Assembly (NCBI GenBank): GCA_944323285.1
Contig: CALURV010000012.1
Coordinates: forward strand, 1 to 41,037
Reading direction: 5' to 3'
From: Candidatus Gastranaerophilales bacterium
Lineage (GTDB): Bacteria > Cyanobacteriota > Vampirovibrionia > Gastranaerophilales > Gastranaerophilaceae
Length of the DNA stretch: 41,037 nucleotides
In this document: positions 1 through 9,406 of the stretch, piece by piece
How the letters are laid out: each line of letters opens with the position of its first letter
How positions within the stretch are numbered: position 1 is the stretch's first letter
Notes under the pieces: generated by a model
Databases searched by the model: none
Seen by the model: only the letters and a program-made list of their open reading frames with translations
What the model was told of the DNA's origin: nothing
Program-made: the position numbers and the translations under genes

Positions 1-6
1 TTAAAA

Positions 7-83
7 TGGGGCGGACAGTGGGATTCGAACCCACGTATATCGGAACCACAATCCGAGGCCTTAACCACTTGGCGATGCCCGCC
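7..83 (-). tRNA. tRNA-His (GTG)
   Basis: On the minus strand the acceptor GCGGGCA pairs with TGTCCGC, and the T arm is GTGGG-TTCGAAT-CCCAC. The anticodon loop TTGTGGT gives anticodon GTG. An extra G at position -1 faces C73, which is the tRNA-His identity signature. CCA is encoded at 7-9. Confidence 0.96.
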
Positions 84-140
84 ATTTGTAATTCAACTTT
101 AATATAAACATACCTTTTTTTCAACTGTTTTATTTATTAA

Positions 141-180
141 AAGAAAGGAGCCATAAATTATGGCTCCTTTTCTTATTTTT
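141..180. terminator. intrinsic terminator downstream of glnA
   Basis: A perfect 12-bp stem (144-155 with 159-170, core GGAGCC/GGCTCC) has a 3-base loop and is followed by a T-rich run on the plus strand. It lies just past the glnA stop, between glnA and tRNA-His. In the glnA direction the tail is AT-rich but less purely T. Confidence 0.8.
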
Positions 181-189
181 ATTGAAGAA

Positions 190-1539
190 TTAGTATCTTT
201 CCAAATACATATCAAGCTCGTATTTTGTAACCGCTGTTCTATAGCCATCCCATTCTTTTAATTTGGCTTGCATAAATTCTTTAAATATATGCTCTCCTAA
301 TGCAGATTTTACAATCGCACTTTTCTTCATTAACAATAATGCTTCATATAAACTGCTTGGAAGTGTTTCTATTTTTGCACGTTTACGTTCTTTATCATCC
401 ATTTTGAATATGTTTTTATCAATATCTAATGGCGGTTTAGTTTTCTTTTCAACACCATCTAAAATAGATTCTAATATTACAGCTAAAGCTAAATATGGAT
501 TACAAGATGGATCTGGCGACCTTAACTCAACTCTTGTTGCATTTCCTCTTTTAGCAGGAACTCTTATTAAAGCAGAACGGTTTGCTAATGACCATGCTAA
601 ATATACCGGAGCTTCAAACCCGGGAACAATTCTCTTATAACTGTTTACTGTCGGATTTGTTATTGCTGTAAAGCTTTTTACATGGTCTAATAACCCGCCT
701 ATTGCATACAATGCTGTTTCAGATAACTGATGAGCTCTTTTTGCATCATAAAAAGTATTCTTCCCGTTCTTAAATAATGACAAGTTGCAGTGCATACCAG
801 AACCGTTTATTCCATATATCGGTTTAGGCATAAAAGTTGCATGTACGCCCATTTTATTTGCAACTGCTTTTACTGCATATCTGAATGTAATGATATTATC
901 AGCACTTGTTAGTGCATCTTCATATTTAAAGTCAATTTCATGCTGACCTTCTGATACCTCGTGATGACTTGCTTCAACTTCAAAACCCATTGCTGTTATT
1001 GTTCTTACAATTTCTTTTCTTATATTTTCACCCATATCATCAGGAGCTGTATCATAATAACTTGCTCTATCATGTGTATTTGTTGTAGGAAAACCATTTT
1101 CATCTCTCTTAAATAAGAAAAACTCGGCTTCCGGTCCTACATTCATTTCATAACCCATATCTTTTGCTCGTTTTATAACTCTTTTTAAATTTGAACGAGG
1201 GCAGCCTTCAAATGGTGTACCATCAGGGTTATGAATATCACAAATTAATCTCGCAACATTTGTTCCTGCGGCTTTATCTTCTCGAAATGGAAGCAGGGTA
1301 AATGTTGATAAATCAGGATAAAAATACATATCTGATGTTTCAATATTTCTAAATCCTTTTATTGATGATCCATCAAGCATACATTCATTATTTAATATTT
1401 TATCCAACTGTGAACTTGGTAATGACATATTTTTTACTTGCCCATTAATATCACAGAATTGTAACTTGATAAACTCAACTTTTTTATCTTTTACTACTTT
1501 CTTAATTTCTTCAGCTGTGTACTGTTTTCTTTCCGACAT
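190..1539 (-). CDS. glnA: glutamine synthetase type I (GSI-alpha like)
   Basis: Catalyses ATP-dependent ligation of ammonia to glutamate in the cytoplasm, the main entry of ammonium into organic nitrogen. At 449 residues it matches the short GSI-alpha class (about 444 in Bacillus subtilis). Landmarks are DGSSIKGF (56-63), the metal-binding GPEAEFFLF, EGQHEIDF, NGSGMHCNLSLF, the conserved RxxxNRSAL-type segment and the C-terminal ERY. I see no adenylylation loop of the GSI-beta type. The position matching the B. subtilis feedback-inhibition arginine (R62) appears to be Asn65, with an Arg next to it, so regulation may differ. The start is supported by GAAAGG about 9 bases upstream. It is monocistronic, divergent from nadE, and ends at a strong hairpin. 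Confidence 0.97.
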   Translation of the reverse strand: MSERKQYTAEEIKKVVKDKKVEFIKLQFCDINGQVKNMSLPSSQLDKILNNECMLDGSSIKGFRNIETSDMYFYPDLSTFTLLPFREDKAAGTNVARLICDIHNPDGTPFEGCPRSNLKRVIKRAKDMGYEMNVGPEAEFFLFKRDENGFPTTNTHDRASYYDTAPDDMGENIRKEIVRTITAMGFEVEASHHEVSEGQHEIDFKYEDALTSADNIITFRYAVKAVANKMGVHATFMPKPIYGINGSGMHCNLSLFKNGKNTFYDAKRAHQLSETALYAIGGLLDHVKSFTAITNPTVNSYKRIVPGFEAPVYLAWSLANRSALIRVPAKRGNATRVELRSPDPSCNPYLALAVILESILDGVEKKTKPPLDIDKNIFKMDDKERKRAKIETLPSSLYEALLLMKKSAIVKSALGEHIFKEFMQAKLKEWDGYRTAVTKYELDMYLERY

Positions 1540-1579
1540 AAAATGTTACCTTTCTTTTTCAAAAACTTATAATGTTCTT

Positions 1580-1607
1580 ATTATAATACTCCTTGGAAAA
1601 AATACAA
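1580..1607 (-). promoter_or_regulatory. sigma70-type promoter of glnA
   Basis: On the minus strand there is TTGTAT (1602-1607), a 16-base spacer and TATAAT (1580-1585). This would give a leader of roughly 35 bases, too short for a riboswitch. I did not find a clear NtcA palindrome (GTA-N8-TAC) around it. Confidence 0.65.
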
Positions 1608-1752
1608 GTAAAAAATTGCGTTTTAGCAAAAATTGCACAAAAAAATTAACAAAAATGTCATTTTTTTAATGCAAGTTGCGTTATTTTTAATGTTTTTTTG
1701 CTTAACTTAACACTTTTTACAAAAAATGCAATTTTTTTATTTTTTAAAATCT

Positions 1753-1780
1753 TTGACTATTTTTTTTGACATAAGATAAT
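1753..1780 (+). promoter_or_regulatory. promoter of nadE, possibly leaderless
   Basis: TTGACT (1753-1758), a 16-base spacer and GATAAT (1775-1780). The expected start of transcription falls at or within a few bases of the ATG at 1787, and no Shine-Dalgarno precedes that ATG. Confidence 0.6.
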
Positions 1781-1786
1781 AAAGAT

Positions 1787-3556
1787 ATGAATAAAATTGT
1801 TTTAGCACAAATAGATACAATAGCAGGAAACATTGAATATAATGCGGAAAAGATTATAAACTGTATTACTAAAGCGAAAGAAAATAATGCTGACTTGATA
1901 ATTTTTCCGGAACTCGTTCTTATAGGATACCCTTTTGGTGATATCATTATGAGACATAAATCTATTATAAAAAAACAATTATCTGCTCTGGAAAATATTA
2001 CAGCTAACACACAAAATATTACTGCTCTTGTTGGATTTGCAGAACCAACAAATGTCGCTGACAAAAAACCTTTTTATAATTCTGTTGCCGTCGTTCAAAA
2101 CGGGAAGGTAATTAATATTGTAAGAAAAAGATTACTCCCTAATTACGGAGAATTCAATGATTATAGATACTTCGAACCATCAAAAGAAGTTCCTGAATTA
2201 CTTGAAATAAATGGCGAAAAATACGGAATTTTAATTTGTGAAGATAGCTTTAATGACAAATCTTTCTTTAAAGATGAATGTATTTATAATGTTGATCCGG
2301 TTGCTGAACTTATGAAAAAACATCCGACAACATTGATAAATTGTTCATGTTCTCCATCAAGAACAGGAAAAGAATTTATGAAAAATTCTCTTTTCTCTTC
2401 AATTGCTAAAAAATACCAAGTAAATTATATTTACGTCAACAAAGCCGGTTATGCCGATAATTTAAGTTTTGACGGAACTTCAAGAATATATAATAAAAAT
2501 GGTGAGTTAACTCTGCGTGCAAAATCTTTTGAAGAAGATTTCATTATAACTGACGATTTGTCAGGGACAATTAATACCCTTCCTATCGGTATGGATAAAG
2601 AAATTAAACAAAACAAGTTTGATTTGGACTATACATATGATTTAGACAGAACATATAAAAGTATAGTTTTTGGCATAAAAGAATATTTTAAAAAGAATGG
2701 TTTTAAAAAAGCTGTTTTGGGTCTATCAGGCGGGCTTGATTCAACTATCAGCTGCGTGCTTCTTGTCGATGCTTTAGGAAAAGAAAATGTATTTGGCGTT
2801 TCCATGCCAAGCAGAATTACTTCAAAAGCAAGCAAAAATGATGCTAAAATTCTTGCTAAAAATCTTGGTATTAACTTTATTGAAATTCCTTTAGCAGAAA
2901 GTATCGATGCTACAAAAAGTATGCTCAATTATGCTTTTGATAATATAAATACAGAAAAATATGAAAAATCTACTACCATAGAAAATCTTCAAGCTAGAAC
3001 AAGGGCAACTCTGTTATGGAGCATCGCAAATGAACATAAAAATATGCTTCCTATTGCAACCAGCGATAAATCAGAAGCGTATATAGGCTATGCTACAGTA
3101 AATGGAGATATGTCAGGCGGTTTTGCACCTATCGCAGATGTAACCAAAACGAAACTATTTGCATTGGGTGATTTCTTGAATAAAAATAGAGAACAAAAAT
3201 ATGCAATCCCGCAAGCTATATTAGAAAAACCACCGGGAGCAGAGTTAAAAATTAACCCTAAAACCGGAAAAACAGTTTGTGCTGAAGAAGACAATATGCC
3301 ATATACTTTTTTAGATGAAATTATTTGGTATGTAGAAAACTTTGGTTTTGGCTATAATAATTTGATTAATCACAAATTCTTCTATGAAAAGAATAATTCT
3401 ATTTCACAAGAACAAAAAGAAGAATGGATTAAAAAGTTTTTCTGGAAACAGCATTGTGCTGTGTTCAAATGGCATATAATTCCGCCTTCGGTTGTTGTAG
3501 ATATACACTCTATTAATTCTGTTGAATATAGACAGCCGATTATTTCAAATATTTAA
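1787..3556 (+). CDS. nadE: glutamine-dependent NAD+ synthetase
   Basis: Makes NAD+ from deamido-NAD+ with ATP, using ammonia released from glutamine by its own amidase domain. The N-terminal carbon-nitrogen hydrolase domain (about 1-265) shows the catalytic triad context: Glu42 in FPELVLIGYP, a Lys in the RKRLLPNYGEF segment, and Cys in GILICEDSF. The C-terminal synthetase domain (about 290-589) carries the pyrophosphate-binding loop SGGLDST and the conserved ATSDKSE segment. The length of 589 residues is normal for the two-domain enzyme. The ATG has no Shine-Dalgarno and sits at the predicted transcript start. The stop codon TAA coincides with the first bases of a dispersed repeat copy. It may act with the PnuC transporter at 24.0 kb in pyridine nucleotide supply. 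Confidence 0.96.
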   Translation: MNKIVLAQIDTIAGNIEYNAEKIINCITKAKENNADLIIFPELVLIGYPFGDIIMRHKSIIKKQLSALENITANTQNITALVGFAEPTNVADKKPFYNSVAVVQNGKVINIVRKRLLPNYGEFNDYRYFEPSKEVPELLEINGEKYGILICEDSFNDKSFFKDECIYNVDPVAELMKKHPTTLINCSCSPSRTGKEFMKNSLFSSIAKKYQVNYIYVNKAGYADNLSFDGTSRIYNKNGELTLRAKSFEEDFIITDDLSGTINTLPIGMDKEIKQNKFDLDYTYDLDRTYKSIVFGIKEYFKKNGFKKAVLGLSGGLDSTISCVLLVDALGKENVFGVSMPSRITSKASKNDAKILAKNLGINFIEIPLAESIDATKSMLNYAFDNINTEKYEKSTTIENLQARTRATLLWSIANEHKNMLPIATSDKSEAYIGYATVNGDMSGGFAPIADVTKTKLFALGDFLNKNREQKYAIPQAILEKPPGAELKINPKTGKTVCAEEDNMPYTFLDEIIWYVENFGFGYNNLINHKFFYEKNNSISQEQKEEWIKKFFWKQHCAVFKWHIIPPSVVVDIHSINSVEYRQPIISNI

Positions 3557-3674
3557 TCTAGTATCACACTTTGTTACCGAGTCATCCTCGCTAACAAAGT
3601 ACTCATCTTTTAAAAACGGCACTCAAAAAAATTCACTCATTTTTTCAGCTTATCGTGAATTTTTTCTCGGACAT
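3553..3674. repeat. dispersed two-hairpin repeat, copy A
   Basis: About 120 bp with two inverted repeats. Hairpin 1 pairs ACTTTGTTACCGAG with CTCGCTAACAAAGT (one mismatch) around a TCATC loop. Hairpin 2 pairs AAAAAATTCAC with GTGAATTTTTT. The element ends in CTCGGACAT. Near-identical copies lie at 8564-8685 and 15360-15481, with diverged ones at 4521-4690 and 32570-32604. On the minus strand it can encode a peptide beginning MSEFF, interrupted here by a TGA. It starts on the nadE stop codon. Confidence 0.85.
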
Positions 3675-3686
3675 CTTTGTTCAACT

Positions 3687-3730
3687 AAAATAAAACAGAA
3701 TATTAAAAAATATTCTGTTTTATTTTTTAC
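3687..3730. terminator. bidirectional terminator between convergent genes
   Basis: A perfect 18-bp stem (3687-3704 with 3709-3726) has an AAAA loop and T-rich tails on both strands. It separates nadE (plus) from the EF-hand-like gene (minus). Confidence 0.85.
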
Positions 3731-3746
3731 TTTTTAATTTCTTTGA

Positions 3747-4409
3747 TTATTTTATCAATGGTATACTTGTTTTAAATGTATCTTCCGCACCTGTTTCTTT
3801 ATCAAAATGTTTAGCTGATATTACATTTCCATCTTTGTCATATTCAATTATGGTTTCAATTTTTTTCAAAGAAGGATCATAATACCTAACTTCTCTCATA
3901 ACATAACCTTTTGGTGAATAGTATCTATAACCAATTGGATTCCCGTTTATATCTGTCATTAATTCTCCCCCCAATTTTCCAGCTGCTCCAACATTAGCTG
4001 TAGGAGCTTTTATTTCAGAAGCTGTTGGCATTTTTAAATCAGAAACAGTAATATCATCATCAACATCTAAATTATTTAGTTTTACACTTGAGAATTCAGA
4101 ATTATGAACAATTTCAGTCATAGATTCAAGCATAGCTTGTTTTACTTCCATATCAACATAACTAGCACCAATTTCATTTAAATATGCACTTATAGCACTT
4201 TTATTAGCCGAATACCAATTATCAAATTCAGATGCTGTAATTTCTCCATCAGCAGTAGTATTAATATGAGAATTAGAGAAAAATATGGATATTTCTTGAT
4301 CTGACAATACTCCATCTTCACTATTTGTTCCAGGCGTTACTCCTTCTTCAGTAAGCCATTTTTCATTTCTTAAAAGATAGTCACCGAAATTTACACTATC
4401 AGCACACAT
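3747..4409 (-). CDS. EF-hand-like hypothetical protein
   Basis: A cytosolic-looking protein of about 220 residues that I do not recognise as a named family. I chose the start MCADSVNFGD because AAAGGAAA lies about 7 bases before it. A longer frame to 4460 exists but lacks a ribosome site. Two calcium-loop-like segments follow each other in the first third: TNSEDGVLSDQE (Asp5, Gly6, hydrophobic 8, Glu12) and NTTADGEITASE with the same pattern. Both are degenerate at positions 1 and 3. The C-terminal third is rich in Tyr and beta-prone, with GYRYYSPKGYV and repeated YD motifs resembling wall-associated or RHS-like strands. There is no signal peptide. It is flanked by a bidirectional terminator and dispersed repeat copy B. 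The calcium-binding role is inference. Confidence 0.7.
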   Translation of the reverse strand: MCADSVNFGDYLLRNEKWLTEEGVTPGTNSEDGVLSDQEISIFFSNSHINTTADGEITASEFDNWYSANKSAISAYLNEIGASYVDMEVKQAMLESMTEIVHNSEFSSVKLNNLDVDDDITVSDLKMPTASEIKAPTANVGAAGKLGGELMTDINGNPIGYRYYSPKGYVMREVRYYDPSLKKIETIIEYDKDGNVISAKHFDKETGAEDTFKTSIPLIK

Positions 4410-4520
4410 ATCATTTCCTTTCTTCATTTTTAATACTTTTATATTCGGCATAAAAAGCAATATACTAAAGTTTACAAAAAATTTTTTTACAAAATTTAAT
4501 AAAATATAATATAATCAATT

Positions 4521-4690
4521 CCAGTATCATACTTTGTTAACGATTTATACTCATTAACAAAGTACCCAACTTATGAAAACATCTGCTTATCTTTGTTTCA
4601 ATAATTATACAAACTCTATCAAAAACAATGTTTTTAGTTCGTTTTGTAAGAAAATTCACTCATTTTTTCAGTTTATCATGAATTTTTTCT
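4521..4690. repeat. dispersed two-hairpin repeat, copy B (expanded, overlaps a gene end)
   Basis: Hairpin 1 at 4531-4562 (ACTTTGTTAACG/ATTAACAAAGT) and hairpin 2 at about 4652-4690 match the family. They are separated by about 90 bp instead of about 25, so the copy carries an internal insertion or has decayed. Hairpin 2 encodes the last residues (EKIHDKLKK) and TGA stop of the amino acid permease on the minus strand. Confidence 0.7.
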
Positions 4691-6225
4691 TTACTAGTTT
4701 CCTCATTTAAACGCGTAATACTTAAACTTTCATATTTATTATTATTTTGATAACCATATAAGAAATATATAACAATACCAATTACAACCCACAAAGGAAA
4801 TAACATAGCAGAAGTCTTAACTTCTCTTAATGCTACAAACATAAGTCCTGAACAAAATATAATACCAAATATTGGAAACCAAGGACAACAAGGAACTTTA
4901 AAAGGTCTTTGTCTATCAGGTTCTGTTTTTCTCAAAATTAATATGCCAATACATACTATTACAAAAGAAGTAAAAGTACCAAAAATAGCTAATTCAGCAG
5001 CAACTTGCATATTTATAAATAAAGAACCAATCAACATTAAAATTGTAGATAAAATTGTTATAACCCAAGGTGTCTTAAACTTAGGATGTATTTCTTTCAT
5101 CACTGAAGGTAATAGTCCATCACGAGCCATAGCTAACAATATTCTTGTTGTTCCAAATTGAAGAACTAATAATACTGAAGTTAATCCAGCCAAAGCTCCT
5201 ATCGCAATAGCACCAGCGAACCAATCTTGTCCGACAAAACTCATCGCATGGGCTATCGGAGCTTTTAAATCTATTTGACTCATTGGAAGCATACCTGTTA
5301 AAACGACCGTAACAAAACAATATATTAAAGAACAAACAATCAAAGAACCGATTAAACCAATAGGTAAATTCTTCTGAGGATTTTTAGTTTCTTCTGCCGC
5401 TGTTGATATTGCATCAAAGCCTATATATGCATAAAACATTGCAAATGCACCCATTAAAATACCTTTTATTCCCATTGGACAAAACGGTGTCCAATTTTCT
5501 GGTTTTATATAAAAAGCACCTACACAAATAAAAAGCCCTATTACAAGTATTTTTACCAAAACCATTATTTTTGCAAAATTTGCAGATTCTTTTATTCCCT
5601 TTAATAATACTAAAGCAATTATTGTAATTATTATCATTGAAGGTAAATTCATACAAATAGGTATACCTAAAATATGAGGGATACTTTCACCACTATTCAT
5701 TGCTGTTTGATAATCATTTACAAGCCAAACGGGAGGATTTCTCATAATATCTGGAAGAAAAGGAAATCCCTCCAAAAATTTAACAAGATAACCTGACCAG
5801 CTTGATGCAACAGCAATAGTTCCTATTGCATACTCTAACATCAAAACCCAGCCCATCATCCAAGCTGCAAATTCTCCCATTGTTGCATATGTATATATAT
5901 ATGCACTTCCTGATACCGGTATCATTGATGCAAATTCAGCATAACATAATGCAGGAAATATACAAGCTAAAGCAACTAAAAATATTGAAATTACTAATGC
6001 AGGACCTGCTCCAACCCTTTCTGTTGTGCCTATTACCGCAGAACCTATCATTACAAATATTCCAGCACCAATAATTGCACTTATTCCTAATATTATTAAA
6101 TCAAAAGCATTTAATGTCTTTTTTAATCCGCCTTTTTTAGATTGCTCCAAAAATTCATCAGGATTTTTCTTCCTTAATAAACTTGATATAAATTTACCCA
6201 TTCTTTGTTCTTCTGGAGTCGACAT
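4660..6225 (-). CDS. APC-family cationic amino acid permease (YfnA/CAT-like)
   Basis: An inner-membrane amino acid transporter of 521 residues. A cytosolic N-terminus of about 35 residues precedes the APC signature LIILGISAIIGAGIFVMIG (TM1). About twelve to fourteen hydrophobic segments follow. Other CAT/YfnA features are AFMFYAYIGFDAISTAAEET after TM6 and TRILLAMARDGLLP. The most likely substrates are cationic or neutral amino acids; the exact one cannot be read. It follows glyQ by 15 bases in the same direction with an AAAAGGA ribosome site, so the two are probably cotranscribed. The last nine codons and the stop come from dispersed repeat copy B, so the natural C-terminus may have been replaced or extended. 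Confidence 0.9.
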   Translation of the reverse strand: MSTPEEQRMGKFISSLLRKKNPDEFLEQSKKGGLKKTLNAFDLIILGISAIIGAGIFVMIGSAVIGTTERVGAGPALVISIFLVALACIFPALCYAEFASMIPVSGSAYIYTYATMGEFAAWMMGWVLMLEYAIGTIAVASSWSGYLVKFLEGFPFLPDIMRNPPVWLVNDYQTAMNSGESIPHILGIPICMNLPSMIIITIIALVLLKGIKESANFAKIMVLVKILVIGLFICVGAFYIKPENWTPFCPMGIKGILMGAFAMFYAYIGFDAISTAAEETKNPQKNLPIGLIGSLIVCSLIYCFVTVVLTGMLPMSQIDLKAPIAHAMSFVGQDWFAGAIAIGALAGLTSVLLVLQFGTTRILLAMARDGLLPSVMKEIHPKFKTPWVITILSTILMLIGSLFINMQVAAELAIFGTFTSFVIVCIGILILRKTEPDRQRPFKVPCCPWFPIFGIIFCSGLMFVALREVKTSAMLFPLWVVIGIVIYFLYGYQNNNKYESLSITRLNEETSKEKIHDKLKK

Positions 6226-6240
6226 TCTTTTATTCCTTTT

Positions 6241-7131
6241 CTATAACTTACAAGTCTGTTTTTTTAATAATGGAAAACCAAGTTCCCTACGTTGTTCAAC
6301 ATATAACTCTGCAACCATAGCAGCTATTCTTCTTACTCTATTTATATAATTAATTCTCTCATCTCTGCTTATTACACCCCTTGCATCAAGTAAATTAAAT
6401 GTATGTGAACACTTAAGTACATAATCATAAGCAGGTAATACAATTTTTGCTTCTATACAAGATTCAACTTCAGCTTGAAATAAATCAAACATCTTAAATA
6501 ATCTTTCTGCATTTGAATATTCAAAATTATATTTAGATTGTTCTATTTCATTTTGCAGATATATTTCTCCATATTTTAATTCTTTATTCCACATTACATC
6601 AAATACAGAATCAACATTTTGAAGGTACATCGCAATTCTTTCAAGCCCATAGGTTATCTCAAGAGCAACGGGTCTTATTTCAAGACCGCCCACCTGTTGA
6701 AAATAAGTAAATTGGGTAATTTCCATACCATCAAGCCATACTTCCCAGCCAACTCCTGCCGCCCCTAATGTTGGCGATTCCCAATTATCTTCAACAAATC
6801 TTACATCATGCTTAGATAAATCAATTCCCATTGCCTCTAAACTCTTCAAATATAACTCTTGTGAATCTTCAGGAGACGGTTTTAAAATTACTTGATATTG
6901 GAAATAATGTCCCAACCTATTTGGATTCTCTCCATATCTTGCATCTGTCGGTCTTCTACAAGGCTCTACCATTGCTGTATTCCAAGGCTCAGGACCCAAT
7001 GAACGCAAAAATGTTGCCGGATTCATTGTACTTGCACCTTTTTCTATATCATATGGCTGTTGTATTATACAACCATAATCTGACCAAAATTTTGATAAAT
7101 TTAAAATTAATTCCTGAAATGTTAAACCCAC
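6241..7131 (-). CDS. glyQ: glycyl-tRNA synthetase alpha subunit
   Basis: The catalytic subunit of the tetrameric bacterial-type glycyl-tRNA synthetase, charging tRNA-Gly with glycine. It has 296 residues, the usual length. Recognisable blocks are [43 protein letters not shown] and [19 protein letters not shown]. The start is GTG at 7129-7131 with AGAGGA nine bases upstream. The beta subunit gene glyS is not adjacent: the next gene downstream is an amino acid permease. Separated glyQ and glyS are usual in cyanobacteria, whereas many bacteria keep them together. A possible extended -10 (TGGTATACA) lies shortly upstream. Confidence 0.97.
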   Translation of the reverse strand: MGLTFQELILNLSKFWSDYGCIIQQPYDIEKGASTMNPATFLRSLGPEPWNTAMVEPCRRPTDARYGENPNRLGHYFQYQVILKPSPEDSQELYLKSLEAMGIDLSKHDVRFVEDNWESPTLGAAGVGWEVWLDGMEITQFTYFQQVGGLEIRPVALEITYGLERIAMYLQNVDSVFDVMWNKELKYGEIYLQNEIEQSKYNFEYSNAERLFKMFDLFQAEVESCIEAKIVLPAYDYVLKCSHTFNLLDARGVISRDERINYINRVRRIAAMVAELYVEQRRELGFPLLKKQTCKL

Positions 7132-7421
7132 GATTAATAGTCCTCTTTATATTAGCTTTAATATTGTATACCAAGCAAAAAAAAATTTAAAGAAAATTGT
7201 TGTATTTTGTACACTTCTTGTTTTGCCTTTTTTGTATTTTTTTGTTTATTTTTTTTATTTTGTCAAAAATATTTTTAAAAAATTCCAAATAAATAAATAA
7301 AAAACTATAAAATTAAATTTTTTATTTTATTTTTTTTAATTTTTATCTAAAAAAATTTTTTCTTCTTTTGTTAAGTACTGTTAAGTTTTAACTTATTTTC
7401 ATATTTAAAATTTTTCTACAA
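7132..7421. other. AT-rich intergenic stretch, no gene seen
   Basis: About 290 bases upstream of glyQ up to the gap terminator, with long A and T runs. Apart from the glyQ ribosome site and a putative extended -10 near 7165, I see no coding frame, RNA gene or clear repeat. Confidence 0.6.
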
Positions 7422-7456
7422 TATAAAAAGACTGCCTAATAGGCAGTCTTTTTATA
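7422..7456. terminator. intrinsic terminator of gap
   Basis: A perfect 16-bp stem (7422-7437 with 7441-7456, core GACTGCCT/AGGCAGTC) with a 3-base loop and T-runs on both strands, 16 bases past the gap stop. Confidence 0.85.
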
Positions 7457-7471
7457 TTAAACTAATTTAAA

Positions 7472-8509
<1,038 letters not shown>

Positions 8510-8526
8510 TTACTGTCTATGTGTTA

Positions 8527-8555
8527 GTTATAAATTAAACATAAAGTTTAATCAA
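8527..8555 (-). promoter_or_regulatory. sigma70-type promoter of gap
   Basis: On the minus strand TTGATT (8550-8555), a 17-base spacer and TATAAC (8527-8532), giving a leader of about 45 bases. Repeat copy C begins only about 9 bases upstream of the -35. Confidence 0.65.
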
Positions 8556-8563
8556 GTAAAAAA

Positions 8564-8685
8564 TTAATCTGGTATCGCACTTTGTTAGCGAGTCATCCTT
8601 GCTAACAAATTACTTACCTTTTGAAAACGCCATACCAAAAAATTTACTCACACTTTCATCTTATTGTGAATTTTTTCTCGGACAT
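8564..8685. repeat. dispersed two-hairpin repeat, copy C
   Basis: Same layout as copy A. Hairpin 1 pairs ACTTTGTTAGCGAG with CTTGCTAACAAATT (two mismatches). Hairpin 2 pairs AAAAAATTTAC with GTGAATTTTTT (one G-T wobble). It ends in CTCGGACAT. Its minus-strand reading frame has a GTG start and one internal TAA. It lies between divergent gap and plsC. Confidence 0.82.
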
Positions 8686-8710
8686 GCTTAATTATAATAT
8701 TTTTTCTTTT

Positions 8711-8719
8711 TGTTATAAT
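8711..8719 (+). promoter_or_regulatory. extended -10 promoter of the plsC pair
   Basis: TGTTATAAT, a perfect TGnTATAAT extended -10, lies about 32 bases before the ATG at 8751, which has AGAAGG as ribosome site. Confidence 0.6.
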
Positions 8720-8750
8720 AATTTATATATCAAAGTATTAGAAGGCATTT

Positions 8751-9386
8751 ATGACAACTAAATTTTCAACAAAAACATCTAAAAGTTTTAATATATGGAG
8801 AAAAATTTTCCAATATATTACTTGCAATGTCGTTATTAAAAACGTACTTAGATTGAAATACAACCTAAAAGTAGAAGGAAAAGAAAACATTGACAAAAAA
8901 AAGAAATATATTGTAGCAAGCAACCATGTTACAGGTTATGATCCTTTTATCGTTGCAGCTCAATTAAATTTAACCATTTCATATATGGCAAAAAAACAAC
9001 TTTTTGAAACATTTTGGTCAATGGTCTTAATGGATTGGTGTGGAGCTTTTGCTGTAGATAGAGATAAAGTTGATGTTTCCACTATTAAAACTGCTTTATC
9101 TATTCAAAATACAAATTGGCATCTAGGTCTTTTCCCACAAGGAACAAGGTGTAATAATGGGAAAATAGAAAATATTACAAAAGGGTTTGCTTCTATTTCT
9201 AAAAAAATTAAAGCAGAAGTTTTACCTGTTGCAATTATAGTTAAAGATAATCCAAACTCAAAAAAACAAGATTTTATTATTAAAATTGGAAAGTCTATTT
9301 CTTATGATAATAATGTTGATGAGATGGTTAAAAATTGGGCTGAAGCTATTAGTAGTTTATCAGGCTTAAAATATATTCATAACTAA
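8751..9386 (+). CDS. plsC: 1-acylglycerol-3-phosphate acyltransferase family protein (first of pair)
   Basis: Likely transfers an acyl group to the sn-2 position of lysophosphatidic acid to make phosphatidic acid at the cytoplasmic face of the membrane. It has 211 residues. The PlsC/LPLAT catalytic block NHVTGYDPF (the H-x4-D motif) is near residue 62, and the glycerophosphate-binding FPQGTR block near residue 130. FPQGTR departs from the classical FPEGTR by Gln for Glu, a change seen in many family members. There is only weak N-terminal hydrophobicity. A paralogue follows 20 bases downstream, so the two form an operon with overlapping or divided acyl preferences. The ribosome site AGAAGG decides the start. 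Confidence 0.9.
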   Translation: MTTKFSTKTSKSFNIWRKIFQYITCNVVIKNVLRLKYNLKVEGKENIDKKKKYIVASNHVTGYDPFIVAAQLNLTISYMAKKQLFETFWSMVLMDWCGAFAVDRDKVDVSTIKTALSIQNTNWHLGLFPQGTRCNNGKIENITKGFASISKKIKAEVLPVAIIVKDNPNSKKQDFIIKIGKSISYDNNVDEMVKNWAEAISSLSGLKYIHN

Positions 9387-9406
9387 CAGACAGAAAGATT
9401 ATTTTA

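Noticed and set aside
1540-1572. Glutamine riboswitch or other leader RNA of glnA
   Set aside because: The predicted leader is only about 35 bases, with no structure matching the glnA or downstream-peptide motifs.
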